This document shows positions 1-8,062 of a DNA stretch of 64,000 nt, piece after piece. The notes below the pieces were generated by a model, which was not told the DNA's origin, ran no database searches, and saw only the letters and a program-made list of their open reading frames with translations. How positions within the stretch are numbered: position 1 is the stretch's first letter; the number at the start of each line of letters is the position of its first letter. A program made the position numbers and the translations under genes. The DNA comes from Rhizobium sp. BK316 (GTDB lineage: Bacteria > Pseudomonadota > Alphaproteobacteria > Rhizobiales > Rhizobiaceae). The stretch lies in NCBI RefSeq assembly GCF_014193695.1, contig NZ_JACHZR010000005.1, forward strand, positions 186,001 through 250,000, written 5' to 3'.

Positions 1-54
1 TGCAAAGAACGTGCTAATTCACCACGTCAGATAGGTGGGGTGAGGGAGGAATAC

Positions 55-1074
55 ATGCTGCTGAGCGGCTTCGATATTCTCGTGATCGTATTGGTGATTT
101 TCGTCATCCTGGTGCTCTTTGCGGGTATCAAGACGGTTCCGCAGGGTTATCGCTACACGATCGAGCGCTTCGGCCGCTATACGCGTACGCTGGAACCCGG
201 CCTGAACCTGATCACCCCTTTCATCGAGCGAGTCGGCGCCCGGATGAACGTGATGGAGCAGGTGCTGAACGTGCCGACCCAGGAGGTGATTACCAAGGAC
301 AATGCCTCGGTCTCTGCCGATGCCGTGTCCTTCTACCAGGTGCTGAATGCCGCTCAGGCCGCCTATCAGGTTTCCAACCTGGAAAATGCGATCCTGAACC
401 TCACCATGACCAATATTCGCTCTGTCATGGGCTCCATGGATCTCGATGAGCTGCTCTCCAATCGCGACGCGATCAACGACCGGCTGTTGCGCGTCGTGGA
501 CGAGGCCGTGCAGCCCTGGGGCATCAAGGTCACTCGCGTCGAGATCAAGGATATCCAGCCGCCGCGCGATCTCGTCGATGCGATGGCCCGCCAGATGAAG
601 GCCGAGCGCGAGAAACGTGCCCAGGTGCTGGAAGCTGAAGGTTCGCGCAATGCGCAGATCCTGAGAGCCGAAGGCGCCAAGCAGTCCGCCATCCTTCAGG
701 CCGAAGGCCAGCGCGAAGCGGCCTTCCGCAATGCCGAAGCCCGCGAGCGTCTGGCCGAAGCAGAAGCCAAGGCGACGAAGATGGTCTCGGAAGCGATCGC
801 CGCCGGCAACATCCAGGCAATCAACTATTTCGTGGCGCAGAAATACACCGAAGCACTGACCTCGATCGGCCAGGCGAACAATGCCAAGGTCGTGCTGATG
901 CCGATGGAGGCCTCTTCCATTCTCGGCTCGCTCGGTGGCATCGGCGCGATTGCCCGCGAGGTCTTTGGCGACGGCAGCAATCCGCCCTCGCCTCCGCGCT
1001 CCGGTCCCGCGCGCTCGACACCACCCGTCAGCCCGGTTCCACCCAATCCCTTCAATCCCAATCCGGAGAGCTGA
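55..1074 (+). CDS. SPFH/Band 7 (stomatin/QmcA-like) membrane protein
   Basis: 339 residues. One N-terminal membrane segment (about residues 5-25) precedes a Band 7/SPFH domain (about 28-190, with the typical VPQGYRYTIERFGRY start). An Ala/Glu/Lys/Arg-rich coiled coil follows (about 180-255, with repeated EAEG/RAEG units), and the tail is rich in Pro. The family forms oligomeric membrane-microdomain scaffolds; QmcA and stomatins are the best-known relatives. The next gene, 3 bases downstream, is an NfeD protein, the usual partner of bacterial SPFH proteins. I chose the ATG at 55 because AGGGAGGA lies just before it. A GTG in frame at 40 would add five residues and overlap that ribosome binding site. 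The family call is firm; the cellular role is inferred from the family. Confidence 0.9.
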   Translation: MLLSGFDILVIVLVIFVILVLFAGIKTVPQGYRYTIERFGRYTRTLEPGLNLITPFIERVGARMNVMEQVLNVPTQEVITKDNASVSADAVSFYQVLNAAQAAYQVSNLENAILNLTMTNIRSVMGSMDLDELLSNRDAINDRLLRVVDEAVQPWGIKVTRVEIKDIQPPRDLVDAMARQMKAEREKRAQVLEAEGSRNAQILRAEGAKQSAILQAEGQREAAFRNAEARERLAEAEAKATKMVSEAIAAGNIQAINYFVAQKYTEALTSIGQANNAKVVLMPMEASSILGSLGGIGAIAREVFGDGSNPPSPPRSGPARSTPPVSPVPPNPFNPNPES

Positions 1075-1077
1075 GCC

Positions 1078-1533
1078 ATGCTGGCGAAGATCGTCGGCGA
1101 ACTTGGGCCGTGGAGCTGGTGGGTAGCAGGCCTCGTGCTGCTTGCCGCCGAGATGATCGTGCCGGGCTTCTTCCTGGTCTGGATCGGCCTTGCGGCACTT
1201 GCCGTCGGCGTCTTGTCGCTGCTTTTCTGGGATGCTGCCTTCTGGATCTGGGAAATTCAGGCGATTCTTTTCGCCGTGTCTGCAGTTGTCTCCACGCTCA
1301 TCGGCCGGCGGCTGACGCTGCGGAACGACACGACGGACGAGCCGTTCCTCAATCAGCGCGGCGCGAGCCTCGTTGGCCGCACTGCGACGCTACGCGAACC
1401 GATCCGCGAGGGCCGCGGCCGCATTCGTCTCGACGATACGATGTGGCAGGTCATGGGGCCGGATCTCCCAGCCGGGACGCAGGTCAAAGTGGTTTCAAGC
1501 AACGGCCGCGACCTGACGGTCGAGCCGACCTGA
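1078..1533 (+). CDS. NfeD family membrane protein
   Basis: 151 residues, the short NfeD type without the serine-protease domain. Three hydrophobic segments lie at about residues 12-30, 33-50 and 57-75, followed by a C-terminal beta-rich OB-fold region (about 95-150, with a GRIRLDDTMWQV stretch). It starts 3 bases after the SPFH gene stop, so the two are almost certainly one operon. NfeD OB domains are thought to bind or modulate the SPFH partner in the membrane. Its TGA is directly abutted by the stop codon of the convergent kdsD-type gene, which leaves no spacer. Confidence 0.9.
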   Translation: MLAKIVGELGPWSWWVAGLVLLAAEMIVPGFFLVWIGLAALAVGVLSLLFWDAAFWIWEIQAILFAVSAVVSTLIGRRLTLRNDTTDEPFLNQRGASLVGRTATLREPIREGRGRIRLDDTMWQVMGPDLPAGTQVKVVSSNGRDLTVEPT

Positions 1534-2529
1534 TCAGGCGACACCGATCCGCAAGAGATCATGGAAGTGAACCAGGCCGATCGGACGCTGGTCGTCATCA
1601 GTGACGATAAGCGCGCCGATCTTGTATTGCTCGAGCAGCGCCAGGGCTGCCGTCGCCAGGATCGTCGGCCTGACCGTCTTCGGCGCGCGCGTCATGATGT
1701 CGTCGACCGTCAGCTCCGCAAGATTGCGGCTGAGGTTGCGGGACATGTCACCATCCGTGACGATGCCGCAAAGCCGGCCTTCGGCATCCAGCACGCCGAC
1801 GCAGCCGAAATGCTTATGCGACAACACTTTGATCGCCTCCGGCACGGACGTGCCCTTCGGGACCAGCGGCAGGCGGTCACCCGTATGCATGATGTCGGTA
1901 ACATGCATCAGGCTCGCACCCAGCTTGCCACCGGGATGGAAGACATGGAAATCCGTCGCCGTGAAGCCACGCGCGTCAAGAAGCGCAATCGCCAGCGCGT
2001 CGCCGAGCGCAAGCTGCATCATCGTCGATGTGGTTGGCGCCAGCCCATTCGGACAGGCCTCTTCCTCGTTGGGGATCAGCAGCACGATATCGGCGGCCGT
2101 TGCCAGTGAGGACTGCGGGCTGCAAGTCATTGCAATCAGCGGAATGGAAAAACGCCGCGTGTAGGAAATGATGCTCTTCAGTTCCGCGCTTTCACCGCCT
2201 TTGGAGATCGCCAGCACCAGATCATCGCCGGCGATCATGCCGAGATCGCCGTGATTGGCTTCCGCCGCATGCACGAAAAAGGCAGGTGTGCCTGTGGAAG
2301 CGAAAGTGGCAGCGATCTTCGTGCCGATATGGCCGCTTTTGCCGACGCCGGTCACGATCACGCGGCCGGAATTCTCGCCGATCATCTCGACCGCACGGGC
2401 AAAGGGTCCAGCCAGCCCATCATCGAAAGCGCGTTCGAGCGCCTCGAGGGCGCGTCTTTCGATGCTGATCGTGCGCTTGCCCGACTCCAGCACGCTGTTT
2501 TCGACGAGTTTCACCGCTCTCCTGATCAT
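1534..2529 (-). CDS. kdsD: D-arabinose 5-phosphate isomerase (KpsF/GutQ/KdsD family)
   Basis: 331 residues. An N-terminal SIS sugar-isomerase domain (about 40-185, with VTGVGKSGHIG at 59-69 and a conserved AAEANHGDLG stretch holding the usual active-site His) is followed by two CBS domains (about 205-265 and 270-330). The family interconverts ribulose 5-phosphate and arabinose 5-phosphate, the first step of Kdo synthesis for lipopolysaccharide. The full-length SIS-CBS-CBS layout is typical. Whether this copy serves LPS (kdsD) or a capsule (kpsF) cannot be told from the window; no other Kdo gene is adjacent. It is divergent from the porin gene and convergent with nfeD. Confidence 0.88.
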   Translation of the reverse strand: MIRRAVKLVENSVLESGKRTISIERRALEALERAFDDGLAGPFARAVEMIGENSGRVIVTGVGKSGHIGTKIAATFASTGTPAFFVHAAEANHGDLGMIAGDDLVLAISKGGESAELKSIISYTRRFSIPLIAMTCSPQSSLATAADIVLLIPNEEEACPNGLAPTTSTMMQLALGDALAIALLDARGFTATDFHVFHPGGKLGASLMHVTDIMHTGDRLPLVPKGTSVPEAIKVLSHKHFGCVGVLDAEGRLCGIVTDGDMSRNLSRNLAELTVDDIMTRAPKTVRPTILATAALALLEQYKIGALIVTDDDQRPIGLVHFHDLLRIGVA

Positions 2530-2673
2530 GGCAATGCGTTAGACCTTTTCACTTTGCCTGTCCACCCGACAATGTTTCCCATGTATGAACGCGCGGCCCG
2601 CACGGCAACGAATGGTTAACCACAAGGCTTTACGCTTGGGTAAGACTTAAAAGCATTTCAGGCGCGGATTTGA

Positions 2674-4209
2674 ATGGGCCAGGGAAAACAGACGAGCAGT
2701 GTGACGCCGCTCCGCGCCATGAGCCGTGCCGTCTCCGTTGCGGCTATCGGCCTGCTGATTGCACCTGTCGCTGATGCGCAACAGACGACATCGCAGCAGC
2801 AATCGGCAAGCACTACGAATTCGCGCACCGGGGCTACCTCCGCCACACAGCGCGCCGGCGCGAACAATGCGCCGGACTTCGGTGACGCAGGCGACACCAC
2901 GGCCGCTCCCGCCAATGCCGCCGCCCAAGGCGCAGATTCGGTCGCAGCACCTGCCTTGGCGACGCAGACCGATGACGAGATTACCGGCGCAATCCTCGAC
3001 GAGGATATGCGCAGGCTGAACACTCGCGAGCCGCGCTTTGACGAAACGTCAACGCGAAAAGTGCCGGCAAGCGCCTCGACCGAAGAAACGCCGGGCATCC
3101 CCCTCGGCAGCTTCGTGCTGCGCCCAAGCGTCACCCAGACGATCAACAGCGAGATCACGAAGGACGGCGGCACAAAAAAGAGCCGCGGCTTCCTCGAAAC
3201 CGATGTGGGCGCGACGCTGACCTCCGACTGGAGCCGGCATCAGTTGACCGTCATCTCCGCGGGCGCCTGGCAGAAAAACATCAGCGGCGAGGGTGAAGAG
3301 CAGCCTTCCTTCAAGATCGATGGCGATCTGCGGCTGGACCTGTCGCGCGACACGGTCGGCCACATCACCGGCGGCTATAATTTCTATCGCGAGGATACGG
3401 ATGATCCGGACGCGATCCCCAACGCCGATCAGCAGTCCGATGTGCAGGTATTTACCGGCGGTGCTTCCATCGAGCACGATTTCGGGATCTTGCGCGGAAC
3501 GGCCGCCGTTGCACTCTTCCGCTCGATCTATTCGGACGCCACGCTCTCGAACGGCACGACGGTTTCGCTGAGCGACCGCAATCAGACGACAGGCACGGTG
3601 CGCGGCCGTATCGGCTATGAACTGTCGCCGGCACTCATTCCGTTCATCGAAGCGTCAGTTGGCAAAACCAATTATGACGAACGCACCGATTCCTCGGGTT
3701 ACCAGCGTTCGGGAGATAGCTACGGCGCCAAGGGCGGCGTGCAGGTCGATATGGGCGAAAAGCTCAAGGGCGAGGTTGCGGTCGGTTATGCAACGGCGAA
3801 CTTCGATGACAACAGGCTGAAACCGATCGATACGGCAATACTCGATGCCAGCCTGCTCTGGTCGCCGATCCGCGGAACGAATGTCAATCTCAATCTCCAG
3901 ACCAGCATCCAGCCTTCCACCTCGGCAGGCGACAGCGGCTATGTCTCGCATCAGCTGACGACAACAGTTGATCATCAGCTGCGCGACTATCTGGTGGCGA
4001 CGGTCATCGGCGGCGTGACGCTGCGCGATTATCCGAGCGGCAGCACCATAAGTGACGAGACGGTTTACACTGCCTCGTCTGGTCTTGTCTGGAATATTAA
4101 CCGTTACCTCGACTTCACCAGCACGCTTGGCTACGAGCTGACGACACGCAAGGAAGGCGACGACTCGCAGCAATGGCGAGCCGGCGTCGGTCTCAAATTG
4201 AAGCGCTGA
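2674..4209 (+). CDS. outer-membrane beta-barrel protein (BBP2-type porin family)
   Basis: 511 residues. It has a long N-region and a signal peptide (hydrophobic AVSVAAIGLLIAPVADA ending near residue 35), then a low-complexity Gln/Ser/Thr/Ala linker (about 36-110). From about residue 145 to the end there are alternating amphipathic beta strands typical of an outer-membrane barrel. The layout matches the putative beta-barrel porin 2 family common in rhizobia. It carries no visible catalytic motif. The C-terminus ends in basic residues (LKLKR) rather than the classical aromatic residue, which is unusual for a barrel. There may be further in-frame starts; the ATG at 2674 is the first that gives a complete signal peptide. 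Confidence 0.75.
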   Translation: MGQGKQTSSVTPLRAMSRAVSVAAIGLLIAPVADAQQTTSQQQSASTTNSRTGATSATQRAGANNAPDFGDAGDTTAAPANAAAQGADSVAAPALATQTDDEITGAILDEDMRRLNTREPRFDETSTRKVPASASTEETPGIPLGSFVLRPSVTQTINSEITKDGGTKKSRGFLETDVGATLTSDWSRHQLTVISAGAWQKNISGEGEEQPSFKIDGDLRLDLSRDTVGHITGGYNFYREDTDDPDAIPNADQQSDVQVFTGGASIEHDFGILRGTAAVALFRSIYSDATLSNGTTVSLSDRNQTTGTVRGRIGYELSPALIPFIEASVGKTNYDERTDSSGYQRSGDSYGAKGGVQVDMGEKLKGEVAVGYATANFDDNRLKPIDTAILDASLLWSPIRGTNVNLNLQTSIQPSTSAGDSGYVSHQLTTTVDHQLRDYLVATVIGGVTLRDYPSGSTISDETVYTASSGLVWNINRYLDFTSTLGYELTTRKEGDDSQQWRAGVGLKLKR

Positions 4210-4215
4210 ACAAGC

Positions 4216-5103
4216 TTAGTTCAGACGGGCGAGCAGGTTCCTGAAGCCGTCTTCGACGCTCGGGCGAATGTCCGCACGCTCGAGAGCAAAGGCAACGTTG
4301 GCGAGGATGAAACCATCCTTGGCACCGCAGTCGTAAGTCTCGCCCTTGAAGTGATAGCCTGCGAAATCCTGTTCCTTGAGCAGCTTCAGCATGCCGTCGG
4401 TGAGCTGGATCTCGTTGCCGGCGCCGCGTTCCTGGCTTTCCAGGATCTTGAAGACTTCCGGCTGCAGGATGTAGCGACCGTTGATGAAGAAGTTGGAAGG
4501 AGCGGTGCCCTTGGCCGGCTTTTCCACCATGCCTGTGATGCGGAAGCCTTCGCCGATCGCATCACCAACGCCGACGATGCCGTATTTGTGAGCCTGATCG
4601 GGAGCACATTCCTCGACAGCGATAATGTTGCCGCCGCTGTGCTCGTAGAGCTCAATCATGCCCTTCATGCAGCCCTTTTTATCCTTCATGATCATGTCGG
4701 GCAGAAGCAGCGCGAAAGGCTCGTCGCCGACGATCTCGCGGGCGCACCAGACGGCGTGGCCGAGGCCGAGCGGCTCCTGCTGACGGGTAAAGCTCACCGT
4801 GCCTGCCTTGGGAAGCTGCTGCTGCAGGAGGGTGATTTCCGCCTTCTTGGCGCGCTCCTTGAGCGTCTGCTCAAGTTCGAAATGAATATCGAAGTAGTCT
4901 TCGATGACGTGCTTGTTACGGCCAGTAACAAATACCAGATGTTCAATGCCTGCTTCAAGTGCTTCGTCGACGACATACTGAATAATTGGCTTGTCGACAA
5001 CAGTCAGCATTTCCTTCGGAACCGCTTTGGTAGCCGGAAGGAACCGCGTTCCCAGTCCCGCGACTGGAAATACTGCCTTACGAACTTTCTTATGCTGAGC
5101 CAC
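4216..5103 (-). CDS. galU: UTP-glucose-1-phosphate uridylyltransferase
   Basis: 295 residues, normal for GalU/ExoN. The nucleotidyltransferase signature GLGTRFLPATKAVPKEML lies near residues 17-34, with VDKPIIQYVVDEA next. The enzyme makes UDP-glucose from UTP and glucose 1-phosphate for exopolysaccharide, LPS and osmoregulated glucans. Start is GTG at 5103, preceded by AGGAG six bases upstream. It ends 6 bases from the convergent porin gene with no terminator visible between them. The pgm gene of the glycogen cluster (51168-52799) would supply its substrate, a functional link not reflected in gene order. Confidence 0.95.
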   Translation of the reverse strand: MAQHKKVRKAVFPVAGLGTRFLPATKAVPKEMLTVVDKPIIQYVVDEALEAGIEHLVFVTGRNKHVIEDYFDIHFELEQTLKERAKKAEITLLQQQLPKAGTVSFTRQQEPLGLGHAVWCAREIVGDEPFALLLPDMIMKDKKGCMKGMIELYEHSGGNIIAVEECAPDQAHKYGIVGVGDAIGEGFRITGMVEKPAKGTAPSNFFINGRYILQPEVFKILESQERGAGNEIQLTDGMLKLLKEQDFAGYHFKGETYDCGAKDGFILANVAFALERADIRPSVEDGFRNLLARLN

Positions 5104-5307
5104 ACCGATCTCCTGTTTTGACTATACCGCTTTTACCTAAACGCTATATCGATTTGAACTAGTATAGAATTGCTACCGTTTTGCAAATGGTGACTGCCCC
5201 GGCCGCCCATGGTAAAGAATTTGTTGACTCCGTTCCTGTAATTTCGGCGTAGAGCGGACATGACGTACCGCCTTGGCTAAAACTGAAGATGACGGATACG
5301 ACTGCCG

Positions 5308-6531
5308 ATGACCCAGAAATACACAAACTCCCTTCGTGGTCTTGCTCTCGCCATCGTTGTCGCCACCGCGGCTGGACTGGCCCCCAATAACGCAAAAGCC
5401 GATGCCCGGTTCCAGAAGTGGATCGCGGACTTCTACCAAACTGCTGCTCAGAGTGGCATCAGTAAGGCAACGTACCAAAAAGCCTTTTCTGGGGTAAGCG
5501 AACCCGATCCCACAGTCCTCGAAAAGGCCACCTATCAGCCTGAATTTACATCGAAGATTTGGGACTATGTCGATTCCCGCGTCAACCCCTACACTGTGGA
5601 AATCGGCCGCAAGATGGCTGCCAAACATGCCAGGACGTTCGATGCCATCCAGCGCCAGTTCGGCGTCGACAAGTCGATTCTGCTGGCGATCTGGTCGATG
5701 GAATCAAATTACGGCGCCGTTCTCGCAAAAGATGAGCGTCTTCACTATGTGCCGCGAGCACTGGCCACCCTTGCCTATGCCGATCCCAAGCGCGGCAAAT
5801 ACGCCAAGAAGCAGTTGATCGCAGCCCTGAAGATCCTGCAGAACGGTGACGTCCCCGCCAGGGAGATGACTGGCTCCTGGGCCGGCGCCATGGGCCACAC
5901 CCAATTCATCCCGACGAGCTATCTTCTTTACGCGGTCGACGCGGATGGCAATGGCCATCGCGACATCTGGAATTCCGTGCCCGATGCGCTGGCTACCTCG
6001 GCGAATCTTCTGATGAAGAATGGCTGGGATGCAGGCAGAACCTGGGGTTATGAGGTCGCAGTACCTGCTTCTGCGGCAAAGCAGGTCGGCAAGACGCACA
6101 CGCTTGCCCAGTGGGCAGCGCTCGGTCTCAAACGCCCGAGCGGTAAGCCCTTCAAGGATGGGCAGAGCCGCGCCGTCTTGAAGATGCCGGCCGGTTCCGA
6201 TGGTCCAGGTTTCCTGATGACGGCCAACTTCTTCACGATCAAGAACTACAATGCCTCCGACAGCTATGCACTCGCCGTCGGCCTGCTCGCAGACCAGATC
6301 GCCGGCTACGGCGGCATGCAGCAGCGCTGGCCGCGCCCGGAAGGCGCTCTCGACATCACCGAAAAGTTCGAACTGCAGACGCGTTTGAAGACGCTCGGCT
6401 ATTATAGCGGCGATGTCGACGGCAATTTCGGCTCCGGCTCCAAGGCTGCGATCGCCGCCGTACAGGAGCGTATCGGCATGCAGCCGGATGGTGAGCCATC
6501 ACTTTCGCTTCTCCACGCGCTGCGCCGCTAG
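5308..6531 (+). CDS. lytic murein transglycosylase, MltB type, with peptidoglycan-binding domain
   Basis: 407 residues. A signal peptide (about 1-32, ending NNAKADA) is followed by an MltB-like transglycosylase domain (about 35-340) with the catalytic Glu at about 132 in IWSMESNYG and the later GAMGHTQFIPTSY stretch. A C-terminal peptidoglycan-binding domain 1 occupies about 350-405 (LQTRLKTLGYYSGDVDGNFG). It is predicted to cleave periplasmic peptidoglycan to 1,6-anhydro-muropeptides. The signal peptide has no lipobox Cys, so it is probably soluble or wall-bound rather than a lipoprotein. It is divergent from galU and precedes a DUF459 gene; the mosaic repeat starting at its stop codon separates the two. 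Confidence 0.92.
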   Translation: MTQKYTNSLRGLALAIVVATAAGLAPNNAKADARFQKWIADFYQTAAQSGISKATYQKAFSGVSEPDPTVLEKATYQPEFTSKIWDYVDSRVNPYTVEIGRKMAAKHARTFDAIQRQFGVDKSILLAIWSMESNYGAVLAKDERLHYVPRALATLAYADPKRGKYAKKQLIAALKILQNGDVPAREMTGSWAGAMGHTQFIPTSYLLYAVDADGNGHRDIWNSVPDALATSANLLMKNGWDAGRTWGYEVAVPASAAKQVGKTHTLAQWAALGLKRPSGKPFKDGQSRAVLKMPAGSDGPGFLMTANFFTIKNYNASDSYALAVGLLADQIAGYGGMQQRWPRPEGALDITEKFELQTRLKTLGYYSGDVDGNFGSGSKAAIAAVQERIGMQPDGEPSLSLLHALRR

Positions 6532-6631
6532 AGCGCCGTGCGTCCAATCGGACGCACAAAAGACGCTCTATCCCTTTGAATCTACGCATCAGGCCTTCCG
6601 AAAATCGATTCCGATTTTCGGGCCGATGCTG
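6530..6631. repeat. rhizobial mosaic intergenic repeat (RIME-like)
   Basis: This starts at the mltB stop codon. It contains two perfect hairpins: GTGCGTCC/GGACGCAC (6538-6545 and 6550-6557) and CCGAAAATCG/CGATTTTCGG (6598-6607 and 6612-6621). The sequence, with its GACGCTCTAT and TTTGAATCT joints, is the kind of element I recognise as dispersed in many copies between genes of Rhizobium genomes. It may act as a transcript 3' end for mltB. Its boundaries are approximate. Confidence 0.7.
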
Positions 6632-6723
6632 TAGAAGCGGGAAAAGCGTGACCTAAATAATGATGTGGAGTGGACGGAAAGCCGCCGCCTATGCAAGATG
6701 CCCGGCAGATGCGGAACTGCCCG

Positions 6724-7935
6724 ATGACGAAAAAAACTAACCGGACCAGATGGATTCGCGTGCTTGTATTTGCCGCAGCCGCGCTTTCCCTTTGCCTCGG
6801 CTCGATGGTGCCGGTGCACTATGCCGAAGCGCAGGAGCTTCGCTACCAGCGCCGGTCCATCCTCGATTTCTTTCTCGGGCGCCGCTACATCGATGAGAAT
6901 CCGCAGCCCGAAATGCGGGACCAGCCGAGACGGCAGCAGCAGCGCCGGCGCCCGCCAGCAGCACAGAAGGCCGTAGCCCCGACCCGAACGGCGCCCGTAA
7001 CGCCGGCTGAGCCGGTTGTTCAAAAGCTGGACAGCGCCCAGAAAATCCTTGTTGTCGGCGACTTCCTCGCCGGTGGCCTCGGTGACGGCCTCACTGCGGC
7101 CTTCGAAACCTCTCCAGGTGTCGTGGTCGAAGCCCGCAGCAATGTGTCATCGGGTCTCGTACGCGACGACTATTACAACTGGCCCGGCGAATTGCCGAAG
7201 ATGATCGACGAACTGAAGCCGGCGATGGTCGTCGTCATGATCGGCGCCAATGATCGCCAGCAGATGGTGACGGATGCCGGCAAGGAAAAATTCCGTACCG
7301 ATGGCTGGTTCACCGAATACCAGCGCCGCGTGCTGGCCTTCGGCAAGGAAATAACGAGCCGCAAGATCCCGTTGCTCTGGGTCGGACTTCCCGCCTTCGA
7401 ATCCGATTCGATGACATCCGACGCCGTGCAGATGAACCAACTCTATCGCAACCAGATGGAAAGCGTCGGCGGCGAATTCGTCGATATCTGGGACGGCTTC
7501 GTGGATGAGAACGGTAAATTCATCGTCACCGGCTCCGACGTCAACGGCCAGCAAGTGCGCCTGCGCACCACTGACGGCATCAACCTGACACAGGCGGGCC
7601 GCCGCAAGCTCGCCTTCTATGTCGAAAAACCGGCGCGCCGCATTCTCGGCACCCAGGCGAGTCCCGACCTCGTGCGCCTCGATCCCGGCAACCTCCCGGC
7701 GCTGACGCTGCCGACCGATCCGGTGGAACATACGCAGCCGATCAGCCTGTCCGACCCGAACCTTGATGGTGGAGCCGAATTGCTCGGCGCCAGTAGGGCT
7801 ATGCCTGTGACGCTGACGAAATCACCGCGCGATCTCCTGGTCGAGCAAGGAGAAATGGCACCGGCGCCTGCAGGCCGCATCGACGACTATCGCATGCCGA
7901 CGCTGGGGACGACGGCGGAAATTTCCATAAAATGA
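6724..7935 (+). CDS. DUF459 family exported SGNH-fold protein
   Basis: 403 residues from the ATG at 6724. An N-terminal membrane anchor or signal segment (about 10-30) is followed by a basic, Gln/Arg/Pro-rich linker (about 50-95) and an SGNH/GDSL-hydrolase-like domain (about 105-310). Block I reads VVGDFLAGGLGDGL, block III reads MIGANDRQ, and the last block reads DGINLTQAG. The usual nucleophile Ser (GDS) is Phe here and the usual His (DGxH) is Asn, so hydrolysis by the classical triad seems unlikely. DUF459 genes often sit beside MltB-type transglycosylases, as here, suggesting a role in the envelope or wall polymer. Upstream in-frame starts exist at 6670 (GTG) and 6691; 6724 was chosen because MTKK followed by a basic and hydrophobic stretch makes a normal signal N-region. 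Confidence 0.75.
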   Translation: MTKKTNRTRWIRVLVFAAAALSLCLGSMVPVHYAEAQELRYQRRSILDFFLGRRYIDENPQPEMRDQPRRQQQRRRPPAAQKAVAPTRTAPVTPAEPVVQKLDSAQKILVVGDFLAGGLGDGLTAAFETSPGVVVEARSNVSSGLVRDDYYNWPGELPKMIDELKPAMVVVMIGANDRQQMVTDAGKEKFRTDGWFTEYQRRVLAFGKEITSRKIPLLWVGLPAFESDSMTSDAVQMNQLYRNQMESVGGEFVDIWDGFVDENGKFIVTGSDVNGQQVRLRTTDGINLTQAGRRKLAFYVEKPARRILGTQASPDLVRLDPGNLPALTLPTDPVEHTQPISLSDPNLDGGAELLGASRAMPVTLTKSPRDLLVEQGEMAPAPAGRIDDYRMPTLGTTAEISIK

Positions 7936-8006
7936 GAAAAGACCGCCCGAGCGGCCCTTTGCATGAGGCTTGCCTGAAGTGCCGGCGAGTCAAATGGCCG
8001 CACCAC

Positions 8007-8036
8007 GAAAAACTCCGCCGGGATGCGGCGGAGTTT
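8007..8036 (-). terminator. gltD terminator
   Basis: An 11-bp perfect stem (AAACTCCGCCG at 8010-8020 paired with 8026-8036) with a 5-base loop. On the minus strand it is followed by a run of T, and it lies 27 bases after the gltD stop, as expected for a Rho-independent terminator. Confidence 0.8.
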
Positions 8037-8062
8037 ATCACCTGATCAATTCTTCCGGCAAA

